DNA of 64,000 bases from Parazoarcus communis (GTDB lineage Bacteria > Pseudomonadota > Gammaproteobacteria > Burkholderiales > Rhodocyclaceae), in the NCBI RefSeq assembly GCF_003111645.1, contig NZ_CP022187.1:2108001-2172000 (forward strand), in the 5' to 3' direction. Shown piece by piece: positions 35,010 to 44,088 of this stretch. The notes beneath the pieces are model-generated. The model ran no database searches, was not told the origin of the DNA, and worked only from the letters and a program-made list of their open reading frames with translations. Each line of letters begins with the position of its first letter. Within the stretch, counting starts at the first letter, position 1. The translations under genes were made by a program, and so were the position numbers.

Positions 35010-35825
35010 ATGAGCTACCTCCAGGACAACAAACCGATCACCCTGTTCGAGCTGGGCAAGATGCGCGCCGAAGGCCGCAAAATCGCCATGCTCACCTGTT
35101 ATGACGCGAGCTTCGCCACCCTGGTGGAGCGTTGTGGCGTGGACGTGGTGCTGGTTGGGGACTCCCTCGGCAACGTGCTCCAGGGCCAGAAGTCCACGCT
35201 CCCGGTCACCATGGAGCACATGGTGTATCACACCGAATGCGTCGCACGCGGATGCAACCGTCCGTTCATCGTCGCCGACATGCCCTTTGGCAGTTACCAC
35301 GAGAGCCCGGCACAGGCCATGCGCAATGCCGCACGGCTGATGTCAGCCGGCGCGCAGATGGTCAAGCTCGAAGGCGGCGAGTTCATGGCCGAAACCGTGC
35401 ATTTCCTGGTCGAACGCGGTGTACCGGTCTGCGCTCACATCGGCCTGACGCCGCAATCGGTCCATCAGCTGGGTGGTTACCGGGTTCAGGGCCGCAATGA
35501 AGCCGGCGCCGAACGCCTCAAGGCCGACGCACTCGCGCTCGAGGATGCCGGTGCAGGCCTGATGGTCATGGAAATGGTGCCGGCAACGGTGGCCACCGAG
35601 ATCACCTCCATTCTCAAGTCGATGGCCACCATCGGCATTGGTGCCGGCCCGTCATGCGATGGCCAGGTCCTCGTGCTGCATGACCTGCTCGGTGTCTATC
35701 CGGGCAAGACGGCCCGCTTCGTTCGCAACTTCATGAACGGCGCAGGCAGCATCGACGAGGCCGTCACCGGCTACGTCGCTGCAGTCAAGGATGGCAGCTT
35801 CCCCGCGGCAGAGCATTGCTACTGA
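35010..35825 (+). CDS. panB: 3-methyl-2-oxobutanoate hydroxymethyltransferase
   Basis: PanB makes ketopantoate from 2-oxoisovalerate and methylene-tetrahydrofolate, the first step of pantothenate synthesis. The 271-residue product shows [17 protein letters not shown] near residue 24, [15 protein letters not shown] with a metal-binding Asp near 45, [16 protein letters not shown] near 83, VKLEGG near 113, [19 protein letters not shown] near 138, and [21 protein letters not shown] near 205. Start 35010 is fixed by CAGGAGCGAACG. panC starts 35 bases downstream. Confidence 0.96.
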   Translation: MSYLQDNKPITLFELGKMRAEGRKIAMLTCYDASFATLVERCGVDVVLVGDSLGNVLQGQKSTLPVTMEHMVYHTECVARGCNRPFIVADMPFGSYHESPAQAMRNAARLMSAGAQMVKLEGGEFMAETVHFLVERGVPVCAHIGLTPQSVHQLGGYRVQGRNEAGAERLKADALALEDAGAGLMVMEMVPATVATEITSILKSMATIGIGAGPSCDGQVLVLHDLLGVYPGKTARFVRNFMNGAGSIDEAVTGYVAAVKDGSFPAAEHCY

Positions 35826-35860
35826 AGCACTCCGCCCGCGGATATCAAGAGGTTAAAAAC

Positions 35861-36688
35861 ATGCAGATTCACACCACGATCGAGTCGCTGCGCGCAGCGC
35901 GCGCCGAAGCCGGCCGTGTCGCCCTTGTGCCCACCATGGGCAACCTGCACGAGGGACACATCGCGCTGATGCGTCAGGCCGGCACACGAGCCGACTGCGT
36001 GATCGCCAGCATCTTCGTCAATCGACTGCAGTTCGGTCCCAGCGAGGACTTCGACAAGTACCCGCGCACGCTCGAGTCCGACTGCGAAAAGCTGGAGGCT
36101 GCGGGGGTCAGGCACCTGTTCGCGCCCGACGAAAAGGTGATGTATCCGCAGGTGCAGCACTATCACGTTGATCCCGCGCCGGCCCAGGTCTCGATTCTCG
36201 ACGGAGAATTCCGTCCGGGACACTTCCGCGGCGTCGCCACCGTGGTGCTGAAACTGCTCAATATCGTGCAGCCAGACGTGGCGCTGTTCGGCAAGAAGGA
36301 CTACCAGCAACTGATGGTGCTGTCCAACATGGTGCGCGAACTGGCGCTGCCGGTCGAGGTCGTGCCCGGTGAGACGGTGCGTGCAGACGACGGCCTCGCG
36401 CTGTCCTCCCGCAATGGTTACCTGACAAACGAGCAGCGTGCCGAGGCGCCTGCCCTTCACCGGCTACTGACACGCATCAGCGCGGCGGTGCGCAGCGGCG
36501 ACCACGACTTCCTGAAGCTCGAAACCGAGGCGATGAGCGAACTCGCCGCGCGTGGCTGGAAGCCTGACTACGTTGCCATTCGCCACCGCGCAGACCTTCA
36601 GCCACCGGTGCATGCCGACGACCCGCTGGTCGTGCTCGCGGCAGCAAGGCTTGGTGTAACCCGACTGATCGACAACCTCGAGATCTGA
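35861..36688 (+). CDS. panC: Pantothenate synthetase
   Basis: PanC joins pantoate and beta-alanine with ATP to give pantothenate. The 275-residue product has the class I synthetase signature [16 protein letters not shown] near residue 22, [21 protein letters not shown] near 50, [16 protein letters not shown] near 118, [11 protein letters not shown] (KMSKS-like region) near 145, and [10 protein letters not shown] near 180. Start 35861 is chosen; upstream codons overlap panB. AAGAGG lies ahead of the ATG. It is the second gene of a panBC operon. Confidence 0.96.
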   Translation: MQIHTTIESLRAARAEAGRVALVPTMGNLHEGHIALMRQAGTRADCVIASIFVNRLQFGPSEDFDKYPRTLESDCEKLEAAGVRHLFAPDEKVMYPQVQHYHVDPAPAQVSILDGEFRPGHFRGVATVVLKLLNIVQPDVALFGKKDYQQLMVLSNMVRELALPVEVVPGETVRADDGLALSSRNGYLTNEQRAEAPALHRLLTRISAAVRSGDHDFLKLETEAMSELAARGWKPDYVAIRHRADLQPPVHADDPLVVLAAARLGVTRLIDNLEI

Positions 36689-36816
36689 GCTGCGATGTCG
36701 CATCAGGGTTCGCCCTGCCTTGCAAGCTTGCGCGTAACATCTCAAGCTATGACGAATTAGAAAGAATCGCCCATGACGGCGAGTAGCTGTACGGACCCAA
36801 AGGAGGAAACCCGGAG

Positions 36817-37260
36817 ATGACGACTACCGTAGGACAGATTCTTGCCCAGAAGGGCAACAAGGCCATGGCAGTGCTACCCGAAAGCTCCGTGCTCGACGCA
36901 TTGCGGATCATGGCGGAACACGATATCGGCGCAGTACTCGTTGTTGAGGGCGAGCGCCTTGTAGGCATCTTCACCGAGCGCGACTACGCACGCAAGGTCG
37001 TGCTCAAGGGGCTGGTATCGCGCGATGTAAAAATCCGCGAGCTGATGACGGCGAACCCGCGCACGGTCACGCCGTCGTGCACGGTCGATGAGGTCATGCA
37101 GACCATGACTGAAAACCGCTTTCGGCACCTGCCGGTTGTCGAAGACGGCAAGATTTCCGGCATCGTGACCATCGGCGACATGGTGAAGTGCATCGTCAGC
37201 CAGCAACAGGCCACCATTGAGCAGTTGTCGAACTACATCGCCGGCGACCTGGCGACCTGA
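36817..37260 (+). CDS. Tandem CBS-domain protein
   Basis: The 147-residue product is almost entirely two CBS domains, regulatory modules that bind adenine nucleotides. The first runs from about residue 15 (AVLPESSVLDALRIMAEHDIGAVLVV, GIFTERDYARKV). The second runs from about 78 (MTANPRTVTPSCTVDEVMQTMTENRFRHLPVVEDGKISGIVTIGDMV). No catalytic partner is fused. AAAGGAGGAAACCCGGAG upstream of ATG 36817 is a strong ribosome site. It may sense energy charge; the partner is unknown. Confidence 0.9.
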   Translation: MTTTVGQILAQKGNKAMAVLPESSVLDALRIMAEHDIGAVLVVEGERLVGIFTERDYARKVVLKGLVSRDVKIRELMTANPRTVTPSCTVDEVMQTMTENRFRHLPVVEDGKISGIVTIGDMVKCIVSQQQATIEQLSNYIAGDLAT

Positions 37261-37268
37261 ACCTCTTC

Positions 37269-37301
37269 TGGCGGAGCCCCCCGAGAGGGGCTCATCCGCC
37301 A
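37269..37301. terminator. Hairpin between CBS gene and pepN
   Basis: TGGCGGA-GCCCC and GGGGC-TCATCCGCCA pair with a small bulge around a 6-base loop, between the convergent CBS and pepN genes. No T tract follows, so it is only a probable transcript end. Confidence 0.5.
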
Positions 37302-37319
37302 GCAGACAGGCCCGCAGGC

Positions 37320-40004
37320 TCAGCTCAGGGCCTTGCCCACGACTTCCGCCACATCCGGCGACAGCCCTTCCGCGGCCAGTACGCGCTCGAGTTGCGGCCG
37401 GATGCTGGCCTGCAGCTCGGGGGTGTAACGCCGCCAGTTTTCCAGCGCCCGAGCCATCCGCGAAGCCACCTGCGGATTGGTCGCATTGAGCGCAATCACC
37501 TGATCGGCCCAGAACACGTGCCCGCTGCCGTCCGCGGCGTGGAACTCCCCCGCGTTGGCACGGAAGAAGGTGCCGAGCAAGGCATAGACCTTGTTCGGAT
37601 TCGACAGGCTGAAGGCCGGATCGGACATCAGGGCGTGCACCCGCTCCACGGTCGGCTCCGCCGCATCGCTCCAGCGCCACGCCCCGGCCTGCAGGGCAAA
37701 CCACTTGTCGAGCACCAGCGGGTCCTTGAGATAGCGCTGATGGAAGGCCTGCAGCGCGGCTTCGCGTGCTGCGCCTGACACCTGCGCGAGCGCAGCCAGG
37801 GCGCCGAAGCGCTCGGTCATGTTGGTGGCTGCATCGAAACGCGCCTGTGCCAGCGCCAGGCCCTCAGCGTCGCCCGCGGCGGCCAGATAGCGCAGGGCGA
37901 GATTGGCCAGCGCACGGCGACCGGCGTCAGCCGGATGGTAGCGGTATTCGCCGGGCACCTGCATTGCCGCGAACAGTGCTCTCCACTCACCCGCCAGAAC
38001 CGAGCCCAGATGGCGCGTGAGCCCCACCAGCGCAGCACGCAAGGCCTGCGGATCGGCAACGCTCATGCGCTCGAGCAGGAAGCCTTCGGCCGGCATGGAC
38101 AGCGCTTGAGCACGAAAGGCCGGGTCGAGCGCCGTGTCTTCGAGCAGCGTGCGGAAAGCCGCGACGAAGGCCTCGGGCACGGCCTGCATGGTACCGCCGG
38201 CTGAGGCCAGGATGATGCGCTCGCTGTAACGCTGCGCGGCATCCCAGCGGTTGAAGGGGTCGCTGTCGTGGGCCATGCGGAAGGCCAGCCGTGCATCGTC
38301 TTCGTCCAGTTCCAGAATCACTGGCGCCGAGAAGCCCCGCAGCAGCGAGGGCACGGGCTCGGCCGCGAGGCCGACGAAACGGAAGTGCTGCTCGGCCGAG
38401 TTCAGCGCCAGCACCCGCGTCGTTGCACCCGGCTGAGCCTCACCCTCCAGCTGCAGTGCGCAGTCACGCCCGTCCGGTCCGATCAGGCCGAGCGCCACCG
38501 GAATCACCAGCGGCTGCTTCTCGGCCTCGCCCGGGGTCGGCGGCGTATGCTGACTCAGGCTCAGCGTGTAGCTGCCGCTGGCCGCATCCCACGCACCAGC
38601 GGCCCGCAGGCGTGGCGTGCCGGACTGGCTGTACCAGTGCATGAACTGATCGAGATCGCGACCATTGGCCTCGGCCATCGCATCGACGAAATCGTCGCAG
38701 GTCACGGCGCAGCCGTCGTGATAGCTGAAGTACAGATCCATGCCGTTGCGGAAACCCTCGGGCCCGAGCAGGGTGTGCAGCATGCGGATCACTTCCGCCC
38801 CCTTCTCGTACACCGTGGCGGTGTAGAAGTTGTTGATTTCCTGATAGCTGTCGGGGCGGATCGGGTGCGCCATCGGCCCGCCGTCTTCCGGGAACTGTGC
38901 CGCACGCAGCACCCGGACATCGTCGATGCGCTTTACCGCCCGCGCCGAGGCCGCGCCTTCGGGGCCGGCTGCGCGGGCGAGCATGTCGGCCGAGAACTGC
39001 TGGTCGCGGAACACGGTAAGGCCTTCCTTGAGCGTGAGCTGGAACCAGTCACGGCAGGTCACGCGGTTACCCGTCCAGTTGTGGAAGTACTCATGCGCCA
39101 CCACGCTCTCGACGTTCTCGTAGTCAATGTCGGTTGCGGTGTCCGGCTTGGCCAGCACGAACTTGGTGTTGAAGATGTTGAGGCCCTTGTTCTCCATCGC
39201 CCCCATGTTGAAATCGGCCACTGCAACGATCATGAAGCGGTCGAGATCAAGCTCGAGGCCGAAGGTGGTCTCATCCCAGCGCATCGAGTGGATGAGCGAA
39301 TCCATCGCATGCTCGCAACGGTCGAGGTTGCCTTCCTCCACCCACACCTGGAGCAGCACCTTGCGCCCGGACGCGGTCTCCACCTCGCGCTCAAGCGCAA
39401 CCAGCTTTGCCGCAACCAGTGCAAACAGATAGGACGGTTTGAGGAAGGGATCTTCCCACTTCGCGTAGTGCCGCCCGTCGGGCAGATCGCCCTGTTCAAG
39501 CAGGTTGCCGTTCGACAACAGGACCGGGCAGGCTTCACGGTCGGCATCGAGGGTGACGGTAAAGCGCGCCATCACATCCGGACGATCGGGGAAGCAGGTG
39601 ATGCGGCGGAAGCCCTCCGCCTCGCACTGGGTGAAGAAACCGCCATTCGACAGGTAGAGCCCGGAAAGCGTGGTATTCGCTTTTGGATTGACCCGGGTGA
39701 CCACTTCGAGCGTCACCGATTGCTCGGGGCCGGCCACGTCGATTTCGAGCAGGCTGCCATTCTCACGCAAGGCGCCGGCGGACGGCTCCACACCGTCGAT
39801 GCTCAGCGAGATGCGCTCCAGCGCCTCACCCCACAGGCGGATCGGCCCCACGCCAGCTGCCGCAGGGTTGCGCACACAAACCATGCGATTGGTGACGATC
39901 GTGCCCGTGGGCTCGAGCCGGAAATGGAGGTCGATGCGCTCGACGCTCCAGGCCAGGGGCTGGTAATCGACCCGTTGAATGGTGGGGGCTTGTTCGGTTC
40001 TCAT
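37320..40004 (-). CDS. pepN: Aminopeptidase N
   Basis: PepN is the main cytosolic M1 zinc aminopeptidase. The 894-residue product has substrate-binding MGAMENKGLNIFN near residue 270, the zinc motif VVAHEYFHNWTGNR (HExxH) near 300, and its distant Glu in LKEGLTVFRDQQF near 323. The length equals the family norm. ATG 40004 is preceded by CGGAGTCAGA. It is the last gene before a hairpin facing the CBS gene. Nothing unusual is seen. Confidence 0.96.
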   Translation of the reverse strand: MRTEQAPTIQRVDYQPLAWSVERIDLHFRLEPTGTIVTNRMVCVRNPAAAGVGPIRLWGEALERISLSIDGVEPSAGALRENGSLLEIDVAGPEQSVTLEVVTRVNPKANTTLSGLYLSNGGFFTQCEAEGFRRITCFPDRPDVMARFTVTLDADREACPVLLSNGNLLEQGDLPDGRHYAKWEDPFLKPSYLFALVAAKLVALEREVETASGRKVLLQVWVEEGNLDRCEHAMDSLIHSMRWDETTFGLELDLDRFMIVAVADFNMGAMENKGLNIFNTKFVLAKPDTATDIDYENVESVVAHEYFHNWTGNRVTCRDWFQLTLKEGLTVFRDQQFSADMLARAAGPEGAASARAVKRIDDVRVLRAAQFPEDGGPMAHPIRPDSYQEINNFYTATVYEKGAEVIRMLHTLLGPEGFRNGMDLYFSYHDGCAVTCDDFVDAMAEANGRDLDQFMHWYSQSGTPRLRAAGAWDAASGSYTLSLSQHTPPTPGEAEKQPLVIPVALGLIGPDGRDCALQLEGEAQPGATTRVLALNSAEQHFRFVGLAAEPVPSLLRGFSAPVILELDEDDARLAFRMAHDSDPFNRWDAAQRYSERIILASAGGTMQAVPEAFVAAFRTLLEDTALDPAFRAQALSMPAEGFLLERMSVADPQALRAALVGLTRHLGSVLAGEWRALFAAMQVPGEYRYHPADAGRRALANLALRYLAAAGDAEGLALAQARFDAATNMTERFGALAALAQVSGAAREAALQAFHQRYLKDPLVLDKWFALQAGAWRWSDAAEPTVERVHALMSDPAFSLSNPNKVYALLGTFFRANAGEFHAADGSGHVFWADQVIALNATNPQVASRMARALENWRRYTPELQASIRPQLERVLAAEGLSPDVAEVVGKALS

Positions 40005-40189
40005 TCTGACTCCGGCTTTGGCAGCGACTTGCGGCGAAACCGGAAGTGTAAGGCGCCCGGGGCCACATGCCCAACCACAAGACGAACGTGCGTACTGAGG
40101 CAGGGTCGAGCCGCCGGTACCGCCCGCGCCAGCGAGCCCGGCTGCAGGCGTGCGTCTCCGGCGTCAGTCGCCGAAGTCAGTCGCTGGAG

Positions 40190-41086
40190 TCAGCGGCACA
40201 CGCGGTCGGTCACCATGACGTCGCCGTTGGACTGGGCGAGAATGTGTTTGGTCACGCTCCCCAGCAGCAACTCTTCCAGCAGCCCCAGGCCGCGCTTGCC
40301 GATCACGATCAGGTCGCAATCCTGCTCCTGTTCCTGCGCCAGAATCGTGGCCGCAGGATCCCCGTGCAACACGATGCGACGAACCCCTGCGTCCCCGAGC
40401 CCCGCGGCCGTCACAAGGGCATTCATCTTCTCCACGGCCTCGCGCTTGGCGGTGACCCGCAAGGCGGCCAGCGCGTCGCTCTCGACACCGGCGTAACGCA
40501 GCTTGCCCTCAAAAGGCACTTCGAAGGCATGCAGCAGAATCAGATCCGCCTTTGGTGCCACTGAGCGGGCGAAACGCAGCGCATCTGCGGAGCGCGGGGA
40601 AAAGTCGACCGGAACCAGCACGCGCTGATAGTTCTCATGCGGCATCTGCTTCACCACCAGCACGGCCCGTGTGGTCTTGCTCAGAATGCGCTCGGTCGTC
40701 GTCCCGAGCAGCCACTCGCGCACCACGCTCGACCCGCGCGCGCCCAGCACCAGCAGATCCGCATCGATCACTTCCGCGTACATGCTCAGTTCCGACAGTA
40801 CCGCACCGGTGGCGAGATGCATGTCGACCTTGGCGCCGAAGCGCTGGCCGATATCGTCGACCAGTTCGCGGACTTCGCCGCGCACCTCGTCGAGCAGACG
40901 CGCCGCCACGTCACCGGTACCGACATCGACCAGATGCCGCAAGGCATTGAGACCGCCGCCATTCACCACATGCGCAATCGACAGCCGCGCGCCGACGTCG
41001 GTTGCCACCATTGCAGCCCGCTCCGCAGCGTGCCGCGCAAAGGCGGAAAGATCACTTGCCGCAAGCAGCGTACGAATCGATTGCAT
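40190..41086 (-). CDS. Universal stress protein with two Usp domains
   Basis: The 298-residue product carries two Usp folds. The first, residues 1-147, begins IRTLLAASDLSAFARHAAERAAM and ends LLVLGARGSSVVREWLLGTTTERIL. The second, 152-298, begins RVLVPVDFSPRSADALRFA and ends DLIVIGKRGLGLLEELLLGSVTKHIL. Both keep the G-x2-G-x9-G-S/T ATP-binding pattern. Tandem Usp proteins respond to starvation, low oxygen or membrane stress. GAGGGAGGGTGACCC gives a good ribosome site. It lies 83 bases after the P-type ATPase and is likely co-transcribed with it. Confidence 0.92.
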   Translation of the reverse strand: MQSIRTLLAASDLSAFARHAAERAAMVATDVGARLSIAHVVNGGGLNALRHLVDVGTGDVAARLLDEVRGEVRELVDDIGQRFGAKVDMHLATGAVLSELSMYAEVIDADLLVLGARGSSVVREWLLGTTTERILSKTTRAVLVVKQMPHENYQRVLVPVDFSPRSADALRFARSVAPKADLILLHAFEVPFEGKLRYAGVESDALAALRVTAKREAVEKMNALVTAAGLGDAGVRRIVLHGDPAATILAQEQEQDCDLIVIGKRGLGLLEELLLGSVTKHILAQSNGDVMVTDRVCR

Positions 41087-41169
41087 GGGTCACCCTCCCT
41101 CATCTCATCCGGAATCGCTGCCGACCCCGGTCCGTTATCGAATTGCGCCCCGCGCGGGCTTTACCTGCC

Positions 41170-43881
41170 TCAGATCCTGCGCAACAGGATTTTCTCTGCC
41201 TCGACCAACAGCAGCACGATCACGCCGAACAGCACGATTCTCACCCACTCTTCCATCCCCAGCGCCTCGGTACCGAAAAGGACCTGCATCGCCGGCAGGT
41301 ACGTGAACAGCGCCTGGCAAATCAGCAGCAAGGCAATTGCATACAGCACGTAGCGATTACCGAAGAATCCCTCGCGATTGAGGATGGATCCGTAAAAGCT
41401 GCGCACATTGAACAGGTAGAACACTTCGCCGATCAGGATCGCATTGACGGTTACCGTTCGTGCCGCCTCCAGCCCGGCACCCCGGTTCAGCTCCCACAGG
41501 AACAGCCCCATCCCGCCCGCGACCAGCAGTACGCCAACGAACACGATACGCCATACCAGGAAGCGGGTCAGCAGGGGTTCCATCGGATTGCGCGGCGGAC
41601 GCTGCATGATGTCGCGCTCGGGTGCCTCAAAGGCGAGCGCAAGCGAGAGCGTCACCGCCGTAATCATGTTGACCCACAGGATCTGCGCCGGCGTGATCGG
41701 CATTGTCAGCCCGAACAGCACCGCAGCGAGCACCATCGCGCCCTGACCGATATTGGTGGGCAGGATGAACACGATGGCCTTCTTGAGGTTGTCGTATACC
41801 CGCCGCCCTTCCTCCACCGCCGCGGCCACCGACGCAAAGTTATCGTCGGCAAGGACCATCTCGGCCGCCTCCTTGGCCGCCTCCGTGCCCTTGCGCCCCA
41901 TTGCCACGCCCACATCGGCGCGCTTGAGCGCGGGCGCATCGTTGACGCCGTCCCCGGTCATCGAGACCACCTCGCCCTGCGCCTGCAGCGCCTTCACCAG
42001 CCGCAACTTGTGCTCGGGGCTGGCGCGGGCAAAGATATCGACGTCGCCGACCACACCTGCAAGCTGCGCATCGTCGAGCGCTTCGATATCGGCCCCGGTG
42101 ATGGCCCGTTGCGCCGACGCCAGACCGAGTTGCTGACCGATCGCCCGTGCGGTGACGGCATGGTCCCCGGTGATCATCTTCACGCGGATGCCGGCCGACA
42201 GGCAATGCGCGACCGCCTGCACCGCCTCTTCACGCGGCGGGTCGGTCAGGCCAAGGATTGCGAGCAGAGTGAAACCACCGGGTTCGACATCGTCGAAGTC
42301 GAGCGCAGTCCGACGCTCCGTGTCATGGCGTTCAGCGATTGCCAGCAGGCGCATGCCCTGTGCCGCAGCCCGCTCCATGCCGGCATGCCAGTACTCGGGC
42401 TGCAAGGGGGCGTCCAGTTCGCCTTCGCGCTGCGTTGAACACAATGACAGCACGCGCTCTGGCGCCCCCTTGAGCAGGATCAGGCCCCCGCCGCAGTGAT
42501 CGTGATGCAGGGTTGCCATGAAGCGGTGCTCGGACTCGAAGGGGATCGCATCGACCCGCGGCATGGCCTCGCTCTCGAACGCCGCATCAAGACCGGCCTT
42601 GGCGGCGAGCGTCAGCAGGGCCCCCTCGGTCGGATCGCCAACCAGACTCCACACCTCGCCATCCAGCGCCAGCGTGGCGTCATTGCACAACAGCGACGCG
42701 CGGCCAATACGCTGCAACTCCGGAGACGCAAGCGCGTCGATCTCCTCGGCACCGCGGCTAAAGCCGCCGTGGGGCGCATAGCCTGCCCCGGAAACGGCCA
42801 GCGCCCCGTCCGCGATCAGCACCTGCTGCACGGTCATCTCGTTGCGCGTCAGGGTGCCGGTCTTGTCGGTGCAGATTACCGTGACCGAGCCCAGGGCCTC
42901 GACCGCGGGCAGGCGCCGGATGATGGCATTGCGCCGTGCCATCGCCTGCACACCGATTGCCAGCGTGATCGTCATGATTGCCGGCAGCCCTTCCGGGATT
43001 GCCGCGACGGCAAGGCCGACCGCCGCAAGAAACATCTCCCCCGACGGATAACCCCGCACCAGAACACCAAAGGCGTAGGTGACGCTTGCGATGGCCAGGA
43101 TGGCCCACGTCAGCACACGTCCGAAGCCGGCCAGCTGCCGCAGCAACGGCGTGCTGAGCGACTCCACCTCGTTGAGCATCGCGCTGATGCGGCCGATCTC
43201 GGTTCGGCTCGCGGTCTCCACCACCAGCCCGACCGCCTGGCCGTAGATCACCAGCGTACCGGAATAGGCCATGCACGCGCGATCGCCGAGCGCGGCGTTC
43301 GCAGTCACCGCTTCGGTGCGTTTCTCGACCGCAAGCGACTCGCCGGTCAGCGCAGCCTCTTCAATCCGCAGGCTGCGCACCTCAAGCAGGCGCAGGTCGG
43401 CCGGCACCTTGTCACCCGACACCAGAAAGACGATGTCTCCCGGGACCAGTGTGTCTGCCATCACTTCCTGCCGGTGCCCGTCGCGCAGCACCTGAGCATG
43501 CAGCGAGAGCATGTTGCGAATCGCATCCAGCGCCCGCTCGGCCTTGCCCTCCTGAATGAAACCGATGATGGCATTGATCACGACCACGCCGAAGATCACC
43601 CCTGCGTCGACCGCATGCCCCAGCGTCGCGGTAACGACGCCGGCGGCCAGCAACACATAGATCAGCACATTGTGGAACTGGAGCAGAAAACGCAGCCAGG
43701 GGCCGCGTCGCTGCGGTGGCGGCAATGCATTCGGCCCGAAGCGGGACCGGCGCGATTCAAGTTCGGCAGTGCTCAGACCGGTGCGCCGGCACGCTTTCAG
43801 TCGCTCGATTGCATCGGAGGCCGAACTGGCGTGCCATTCAGCCTGCGCGCCACCCGGTTCATGCTCAAATCTGGCATTCAT
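41170..43881 (-). CDS. P-type cation-transporting ATPase, P2 (PacL/PMA1-like) type
   Basis: This 903-residue membrane ATPase pumps a cation, probably Ca2+ or another divalent or monovalent ion. It has an N-terminal cation-ATPase domain, the actuator motif EEAALTGESLAVEK near residue 175, helix M4 PEGLP in AVAAIPEGLPAIMTIT near 290, the phosphorylation motif CTDKTGTLTRNEMT near 335, a KGAPERVL nucleotide-binding segment near 470, MITGDH near 560, and MTGDGVNDAPALKRADVG near 640. About ten membrane helices are present. PEGLP places it in the P2 class and not the heavy-metal P1B class. A Usp gene follows and an EF-G-like GTPase gene diverges upstream, so a stress role is likely. Confidence 0.92.
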   Translation of the reverse strand: MNARFEHEPGGAQAEWHASSASDAIERLKACRRTGLSTAELESRRSRFGPNALPPPQRRGPWLRFLLQFHNVLIYVLLAAGVVTATLGHAVDAGVIFGVVVINAIIGFIQEGKAERALDAIRNMLSLHAQVLRDGHRQEVMADTLVPGDIVFLVSGDKVPADLRLLEVRSLRIEEAALTGESLAVEKRTEAVTANAALGDRACMAYSGTLVIYGQAVGLVVETASRTEIGRISAMLNEVESLSTPLLRQLAGFGRVLTWAILAIASVTYAFGVLVRGYPSGEMFLAAVGLAVAAIPEGLPAIMTITLAIGVQAMARRNAIIRRLPAVEALGSVTVICTDKTGTLTRNEMTVQQVLIADGALAVSGAGYAPHGGFSRGAEEIDALASPELQRIGRASLLCNDATLALDGEVWSLVGDPTEGALLTLAAKAGLDAAFESEAMPRVDAIPFESEHRFMATLHHDHCGGGLILLKGAPERVLSLCSTQREGELDAPLQPEYWHAGMERAAAQGMRLLAIAERHDTERRTALDFDDVEPGGFTLLAILGLTDPPREEAVQAVAHCLSAGIRVKMITGDHAVTARAIGQQLGLASAQRAITGADIEALDDAQLAGVVGDVDIFARASPEHKLRLVKALQAQGEVVSMTGDGVNDAPALKRADVGVAMGRKGTEAAKEAAEMVLADDNFASVAAAVEEGRRVYDNLKKAIVFILPTNIGQGAMVLAAVLFGLTMPITPAQILWVNMITAVTLSLALAFEAPERDIMQRPPRNPMEPLLTRFLVWRIVFVGVLLVAGGMGLFLWELNRGAGLEAARTVTVNAILIGEVFYLFNVRSFYGSILNREGFFGNRYVLYAIALLLICQALFTYLPAMQVLFGTEALGMEEWVRIVLFGVIVLLLVEAEKILLRRI

Positions 43882-44088
43882 TTGCGGACACCTGGATCAG
43901 GTTCAGAAACACTGCATACATGCTTGCACATATCTACATGCAACGACTGCTTTGGTTCCCTTGAACACGTGCTGACGTGCAAATGGGTGTTGGGGAGTAC
44001 GCCCGGATCATCCGGCTTGATATAGCGCATTGCCATCGCTTCGACACTGGCGGAAACTTGAGCCATTCGTTTTCCGGAGGGATGTGCC
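43882..44088. promoter_or_regulatory. Divergent promoter region with TACATGC repeats
   Basis: This 207-base region separates the P-type ATPase and EF-G-like genes. It holds direct repeats TACATGC at 43917-43923 and 43935-43941. TTGCA and TGCAA flank the spacer as an inverted repeat. Further right is a doubled ACGTGC near 43967-43980. Such clustering suggests regulator sites for the divergent pair, but no known consensus was matched. Confidence 0.35.
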
